From positions 310,001 through 374,000 of the forward strand of contig NZ_BAABAE010000002.1 in assembly GCF_039537265.1 (NCBI RefSeq): a stretch of DNA of 64,000 bases, read 5' to 3'. The notes below the pieces were generated by a model. It was not told where the DNA came from. It was given only the letters and a program-made list of their open reading frames with translations, and did not search any database. The position numbers and the translations under genes are program-made. Source of the stretch: Terrimesophilobacter bigeumensis (GTDB lineage Bacteria > Actinomycetota > Actinomycetes > Actinomycetales > Microbacteriaceae). Positions within the stretch are counted from its first letter, which is position 1. Every line of letters begins with the position of its first letter. This document shows, piece after piece, positions 60,385-64,000 of this stretch.

Positions 60385-61127
60385 TCGGTCAATCCTTCAC
60401 GGTAGGTGGATGGTGGCCTAATGTACGCAAACAATAGTGCGAGCACGGCGCGCATGAGGTAGGCCGCAGATCGCAGAGGGTTGTGGGAGGGCACGCCGCC
60501 CCTCCGCGATCGCATTGCGACAGGCAGCTGCCTGATTTTCAGTCCCGACCGTGAGGCGATCACGAGCGCTTCAATGGTGTCACCAAGGTACTCGGCCGGG
60601 TAGTGGCGGGCGAAGAGGGCGATCGCTCGGGGGCCGGAGGCGCGGAACCCCGACGTGGTATCGGTCAGGTGGGTCCGTGCGGTGCGGCTAAGGACTGCTG
60701 CTAGGCACACCATTGCCCAACGTCGCGGACCGCGCGCCTTGTAGTTACCTTCGCCTGCGAACCGGGCGCCGAGTACGAGGTCGGACTCATCGAGTGCGTC
60801 GAGCAGGCCTTGTACATTCGATGGCTCATGTTGGCCATCGGCATCGACCTGCACCACGGCCTCGAAGCCCCGCTCCTGGGCGTACCGAAATCCGGTGCGC
60901 ATGGCCCCACCAACTCCGAGGTTATAAGGGAGAGATGCCACCAAGGCTCCAGCTTGCCGGGCCACCTCGGCGGTGCGATCCGTCGATCCGTCATCGACAA
61001 CGAGCACCGTGACTTCTGGTAGGGCCGTGAAAACCTCGCGAACGACATCGCCAACCGAAAACTCTTCGTTGAGGGCAGGCATCACGATGAGGGTTCGATC
61101 TAGACTGGCGGGCACGTCAACGAGCAT
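60381..61127 (-). CDS. Glycosyltransferase, GT2 family (polyprenyl-phosphate sugar synthase-like)
   Basis: About 248 residues. Seen: LIVMPALNEEFSVGDVVREV, VLVVDDGSTDRT, YNLGVGGAMRTGFRYA, VQVDADGQHEPSNV, and DTTSGFRASG, the signature set of DPM1/polyprenyl-phosphate-mannose-type GT2 enzymes. It would load a sugar on undecaprenyl phosphate for use by GT-C-type transferases, for which the DUF2142 protein is one candidate in this window. ATG at 61127 chosen from the start of homology; it is coupled to DUF2304. It diverges from the methyltransferase gene. Confidence 0.9.
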   Translation of the reverse strand: MLVDVPASLDRTLIVMPALNEEFSVGDVVREVFTALPEVTVLVVDDGSTDRTAEVARQAGALVASLPYNLGVGGAMRTGFRYAQERGFEAVVQVDADGQHEPSNVQGLLDALDESDLVLGARFAGEGNYKARGPRRWAMVCLAAVLSRTARTHLTDTTSGFRASGPRAIALFARHYPAEYLGDTIEALVIASRSGLKIRQLPVAMRSRRGGVPSHNPLRSAAYLMRAVLALLFAYIRPPSTYREGLTE

Positions 61128-61190
61128 ACCGAGTCGGCCCGTGTGAGCCGCTGCACGTTCCGATCGCATCTGATGTGACCCACGTTCCCA

Positions 61191-61196
61191 TATGCT
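61191..61196 (+). promoter_or_regulatory. Probable -10 box of the leaderless methyltransferase gene
   Basis: TATGCT lies 7 bases before ATG 61203. The bases between (cggagc) give at best a poor ribosome-binding site. Confidence 0.45.
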
Positions 61197-61202
61197 CGGA
61201 GC

Positions 61203-61820
61203 ATGACGACAGCGGACTCGCATCGGGCATTGGCTGAGAGCCGCCGCGAGGCTCACGGCTACGTGCGGCTCGAGTTGGGTTGCGGCACGAGCAAGATGGA
61301 TCCGAATGCGATCGGTATCGACCTACTGAGTTCACCTGCGGTCGATATCGTCGGTGATGCACGCGAAGTGCTCAAAGAATTCGCGGCAGCGTCTGTGGAC
61401 GAGATATTCTCCACACACTTTCTGGAGCACGTGAGTGACGCTCGCGGCATGCTTGAGGCATGCGCTCGGGTGCTGCGCCCAGGTGGGATGTTCCGGGCCG
61501 TCATACCGCACTTCTCAAATCCTTACTTCCATTCGGATCCGACCCACGACCGTCCTTACGGGCTGCATACCTTCAGCTACCTGGTGGCCGAGTCATTCAC
61601 GAACCGGACTGTCCCGCAGTATGAGGCACCCCTGCCGTTTCGCTATTCGAACGCGACATTCGTGTTCAAGTCCACACGACCGCACTACGTGCGGCATGGC
61701 TTCAAGCAGCTACGGCGCATCTTCAACCTCAGCACATGGACCAAGGAACTCTACGAGGAGAACTGGTCGTGGATCCTGCCCGCCTACGAGGTCAGGTATG
61801 AACTCGAACGACTCGCTTGA
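61203..61820 (+). CDS. Class I SAM-dependent methyltransferase
   Basis: A 205-residue Rossmann methyltransferase. Seen: motif I LELGCGTSKMDPNAIGIDL, motif II around VDIVGDA, a DEIFSTHFLEHVSDA segment and LRPGGMFRAVIPH. The length and HFLEHV pattern match small methyltransferases of glycan loci, which could methylate a sugar or a lipid-linked intermediate. It is divergent from the GT2/DUF2304 pair and convergent with the secreted repeat protein. The substrate is unknown. Confidence 0.88.
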   Translation: MTTADSHRALAESRREAHGYVRLELGCGTSKMDPNAIGIDLLSSPAVDIVGDAREVLKEFAAASVDEIFSTHFLEHVSDARGMLEACARVLRPGGMFRAVIPHFSNPYFHSDPTHDRPYGLHTFSYLVAESFTNRTVPQYEAPLPFRYSNATFVFKSTRPHYVRHGFKQLRRIFNLSTWTKELYEENWSWILPAYEVRYELERLA

Positions 61821-61874
61821 GACGGGCATCGGCGCTCTGCCGACACTCCTACCCGAGCGCTCCCGTGACGCTGG

Positions 61875-64000
61875 TCAGCTATCGGGGAACCAGCCTGCGA
61901 TGTCGACGATCAGGTGTGTCGAACCGTCGGAGTTGTAGATGCTGATCGACCCGTCGGCGCCGATCTTGGCGATTACCATGTTTGCGACGGACTGTCGTGC
62001 GACGAAGTTGAGATTCGATGACAGAGGTCTACTTTCTCCGGTCGGGAAGACAACCAGGTGGCTCGCATTGGTAGACGCTGTGGCGGTGACGTTCACAGCA
62101 ACCGCGCCGACACCCGCTGCGGGAACCCCGCCACGGCCTAGGACAGGCACACGCAGCGACTGACCTGCAGACACGGCACCGACGCCCTGCACCTGGCCAT
62201 CGACCGTTGTATTCCCAGTTCCGCTGCGAGTATCGGCGATGCGGGCTGGAGACAAGGATTGGAACCCGCTCCCTTCCGGGAACCAGCCGGCGATGTCGAC
62301 GATCACATGCGTTGCGCCGTCGGAGTTGTAGATGCTGATCGACCCGTCGGCGCCGATCTTGGCGATCACCATATTCGGGACGGAGGTACCGGCAAGGAAG
62401 TTGACATTCGATGCGACCGGTCGTGCCTCGCCCGTCGGATATACGGTGAGGAAGCTACTGCTCGTGGACGCAGTCGACGTCACGTTGAGGGCGACTGCGT
62501 TGACACCGGTGGCGGGGACGCCTGCGCGCCCCAGAATCGGCACCTTCAGCGATGCGCCCGCCGTGACCGCACCGACGCCCTCAACCTGGCCATCGAATGT
62601 CTTGTCCAGTGGCCCGGAGCGAGTATCTGCAATGCGAGTGGGTGACAGTGGCTGATAGTCACCGCTCACGGGGAACCAGCCAGCGACATCGACGATCACG
62701 TGCGTTGCGCCGTCGGAGTTGAAGATACTGATCGACCCGTCGGCGCCGATCTTGGCGATCACCATATTCGCGATCGACTGCTTGGTGGTGAAGTTGAGGT
62801 TCGACGCCAGCGGTCGACTCTCTCCCGTCGGATAGACGACCAGATGGCTGGGACTGATGGACGCTGTGGCTGTGACGTTCAGGGCGACTGCGCCGACCCC
62901 CGTGGCGGGTACACCGCCACGTCCGAGGATCGGGACCTGAAGTGACTGACCACCCGGAATCGCACCGGTCCCCTGCGCTCGGCGGTCAAGGGTCGTATCC
63001 AATGGACCGGAGCGGGTGTCCACGAGGCGTGAGGGCGACAGAGGGTTGAGTCCATCGAGCGCGGGTTCGAGTGCCGCGATCGGTTCAGTCGGTGCACTTG
63101 TCTGAATCAGGGTTTGATAGCCGACCAGCGTGCTCGTGACGGTGACCGTCAGCCGAGCTCCAACGTCGGCATCCTGCAGCTGATAGAGGCAGTCGGTAGC
63201 GCCAGCAACGGCAGTGCCGGCGCGCTTCCAGGTGCACTTCACAGTCTGAGCTGCGGGCTTCAGTTCCCCCGACCAGCCGTTGACCCACTGGCCCACGGTC
63301 TGCACCCCGAGGATCTGCGGGCCGCCGGAGAGGTTGCTCATCTGCGGGACCTGCGTGCTACCGAACCAGTCGGTGTAGAAGTGGAAGAAGTTACGGTTGC
63401 CGTACGTGGAGCAGGCGTCGCCTATCCCGTAGCCCGCTGCCAGCGCCGCGGCGTTTGGCGTATACGGGGTATAGGTGTAGAGAGCATGAGTGGCCTGATT
63501 CTCGATGAACACTGACTTTGTACCGCACGCGGAGTTCGGATAATAGAGGATCTGGCTGGTCGTGCCCACGGGGTACCTGAGGTCGTACCTGGTCCACCAT
63601 TCTGTTCCCGGACCGGTCCCGGGTGGCTGGGTGTAGCGCTTGAGCAGGTACGCACCGTAGTGGACCTGATTGAAGAAACCGTAGTAATCTGCGTCGCACG
63701 CCGCGGTGTCCGGGCAGCCAGCCCCCATCGCCGCACGGTACTTCCCCGCGGTGGGATGCGTGCTGGTGACAAGGCCCTGCTCCTTTTGGAGCGTTACGAG
63801 AATCACCTTGGGGCTCACGCCACACGCCAGCGCGACCTTGGAGATGATTTGCGCCGCCGTCTCGTTCGTGGCCCCTGTGTAAGCCGAACACATAGGGGTA
63901 GCCGAAATGTCTCGGGTAGTCTCCCGATAGTTCTTTAAACAGGTGTAGCCCGCGACGCATGTCGGAACCTTGGCATTAAGAAAGTTCTGAATCTCCGTGA
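61875..64000 (-). CDS. Secreted protein with lysozyme-like region, Ig-like domain and three 131-residue repeats (5' end outside window)
   Basis: The frame is open to the window edge, so the N-terminus and any signal peptide are missing; about 708 residues are visible. Order: a region with Cys pairs and VILVTLQKEQGLVTS...GCPDTAACDADYYGFFNQVHYGA (key: QKEQG, YYGFFNQ), which resembles a lytic-transglycosylase/lysozyme-like fold with Glu in QKEQG as candidate acid; an Ig-like repeat (KCTWKRAGTAVAGATDCLYQL, LTVTVTSTLVGYQT); then three repeats, each running from LSPxRxxDTRSG to NSDGxTHxIVDxAGWFP. The stop follows the last repeat. Probably a wall-associated hydrolase or adhesin. Enzyme activity is inference. 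Confidence 0.8.
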   Translation of the reverse strand, partial: TEIQNFLNAKVPTCVAGYTCLKNYRETTRDISATPMCSAYTGATNETAAQIISKVALACGVSPKVILVTLQKEQGLVTSTHPTAGKYRAAMGAGCPDTAACDADYYGFFNQVHYGAYLLKRYTQPPGTGPGTEWWTRYDLRYPVGTTSQILYYPNSACGTKSVFIENQATHALYTYTPYTPNAAALAAGYGIGDACSTYGNRNFFHFYTDWFGSTQVPQMSNLSGGPQILGVQTVGQWVNGWSGELKPAAQTVKCTWKRAGTAVAGATDCLYQLQDADVGARLTVTVTSTLVGYQTLIQTSAPTEPIAALEPALDGLNPLSPSRLVDTRSGPLDTTLDRRAQGTGAIPGGQSLQVPILGRGGVPATGVGAVALNVTATASISPSHLVVYPTGESRPLASNLNFTTKQSIANMVIAKIGADGSISIFNSDGATHVIVDVAGWFPVSGDYQPLSPTRIADTRSGPLDKTFDGQVEGVGAVTAGASLKVPILGRAGVPATGVNAVALNVTSTASTSSSFLTVYPTGEARPVASNVNFLAGTSVPNMVIAKIGADGSISIYNSDGATHVIVDIAGWFPEGSGFQSLSPARIADTRSGTGNTTVDGQVQGVGAVSAGQSLRVPVLGRGGVPAAGVGAVAVNVTATASTNASHLVVFPTGESRPLSSNLNFVARQSVANMVIAKIGADGSISIYNSDGSTHLIVDIAGWFPDS
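61884..63062. repeat. Three 393-base tandem repeats inside the secreted protein gene
   Basis: The landmark GGGAACCAGCC recurs at 61885, 62278 and 62671, exactly 393 bases apart (131 codons). Long stretches are near-identical at DNA level, e.g. around the segment encoding IAKIGADGSISIYNSDG. High identity suggests recent duplication or gene conversion. Confidence 0.85.

Noticed and set aside
59932..60405. Plus-strand open frame of about 157 codons after the GT4 gene
   Set aside because: It is antisense to the DUF2304 gene, is polar/low complexity and has no start signal.
61884..63062. CRISPR-like repeat array
   Set aside because: The units are 393 bases, contiguous and in frame within a coding sequence, with no spacers.
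1..64000. tRNA, rRNA, transposase or phage genes
   Set aside because: I looked for cloverleaf arms, IS-type DDE motifs and integrase motifs and saw none convincing; a tRNAscan or IS search would be needed to exclude them fully.

Overview
This is high-GC DNA with many GTG starts, frequent 4-base ATGA/GTGA gene overlaps, actinobacterial gene types (AccE epsilon subunit, LpdA-type quinone reductase, LCP protein, PknB-like kinase) and frequent 'gcatccg' words. It most resembles an actinobacterium of the Microbacteriaceae. This assignment is an inference from style and gene content, not from a marker gene. I saw no tRNA, rRNA, CRISPR array, transposase or phage gene.

Left part (1-32.5 kb), mostly housekeeping. 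A truncated aldehyde dehydrogenase, a class III CoA-transferase and an unusual crotonase-family protein form a catabolic operon. Next come a small membrane coiled-coil protein, an AlaX-type tRNA editing protein, and a minus-strand run of purine nucleoside phosphorylase, phosphohexomutase, Ser/Thr kinase and lipoprotein. LpdA faces the biotin carboxylase subunit accA. Maf and a TrmA-family RNA methyltransferase diverge. A DUF2207 lipoprotein diverges from a response regulator/sensor kinase/kinase-like membrane protein operon whose kinase is frameshifted in an 8-G run. A hairpin-dense intergenic stretch follows. Then a long minus-strand series contains nucleoside hydrolase, ECF transporter S/T/A/A, an EamA permease, acyl-CoA carboxylase beta and the tiny epsilon subunit. 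BirA (biotin ligase), a PH-domain protein, GtrA, PurK, PurE and an LCP ligase complete this part. Biotin carboxylase, carboxyltransferase, epsilon subunit and biotin ligase therefore all lie within about 17 kb.

Right part (32.6-61.8 kb), a surface-glycan locus. It encodes dTDP-L-rhamnose synthesis (rmlB, rmlD, rmlC, rmlA), with a VapBC-like toxin-antitoxin pair lodged between rmlB and rmlD. It also has a PglK-like ABC exporter, a DUF2142 membrane protein, several glycosyltransferases, a UDP-sugar dehydrogenase and a Wzx-like flippase. A complete minus-strand module resembles the bacillosamine route (dehydratase PglF, aminotransferase PglE, acetyltransferase PglD, initiating phosphoglycosyl transferase PglC), with a Wzy-like polymerase and a Wzz-like protein. 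Together these would build a lipid-linked repeat unit containing rhamnose, an amino-deoxysugar and probably a uronic acid, then flip, polymerise and attach it; the LCP protein upstream is a candidate ligase. Between two parts of the cluster lies a fossil in which an rmlC start, with its promoter, is joined directly to an internal piece of rmlA.

Right edge (61.9-64 kb): a secreted protein, cut by the window end, with a lysozyme-like region, an Ig-like domain and three 131-residue repeats. Several genes appear to be leaderless: a TANNNT -10 box lies 7-9 bases before the start codon and there is no Shine-Dalgarno sequence.
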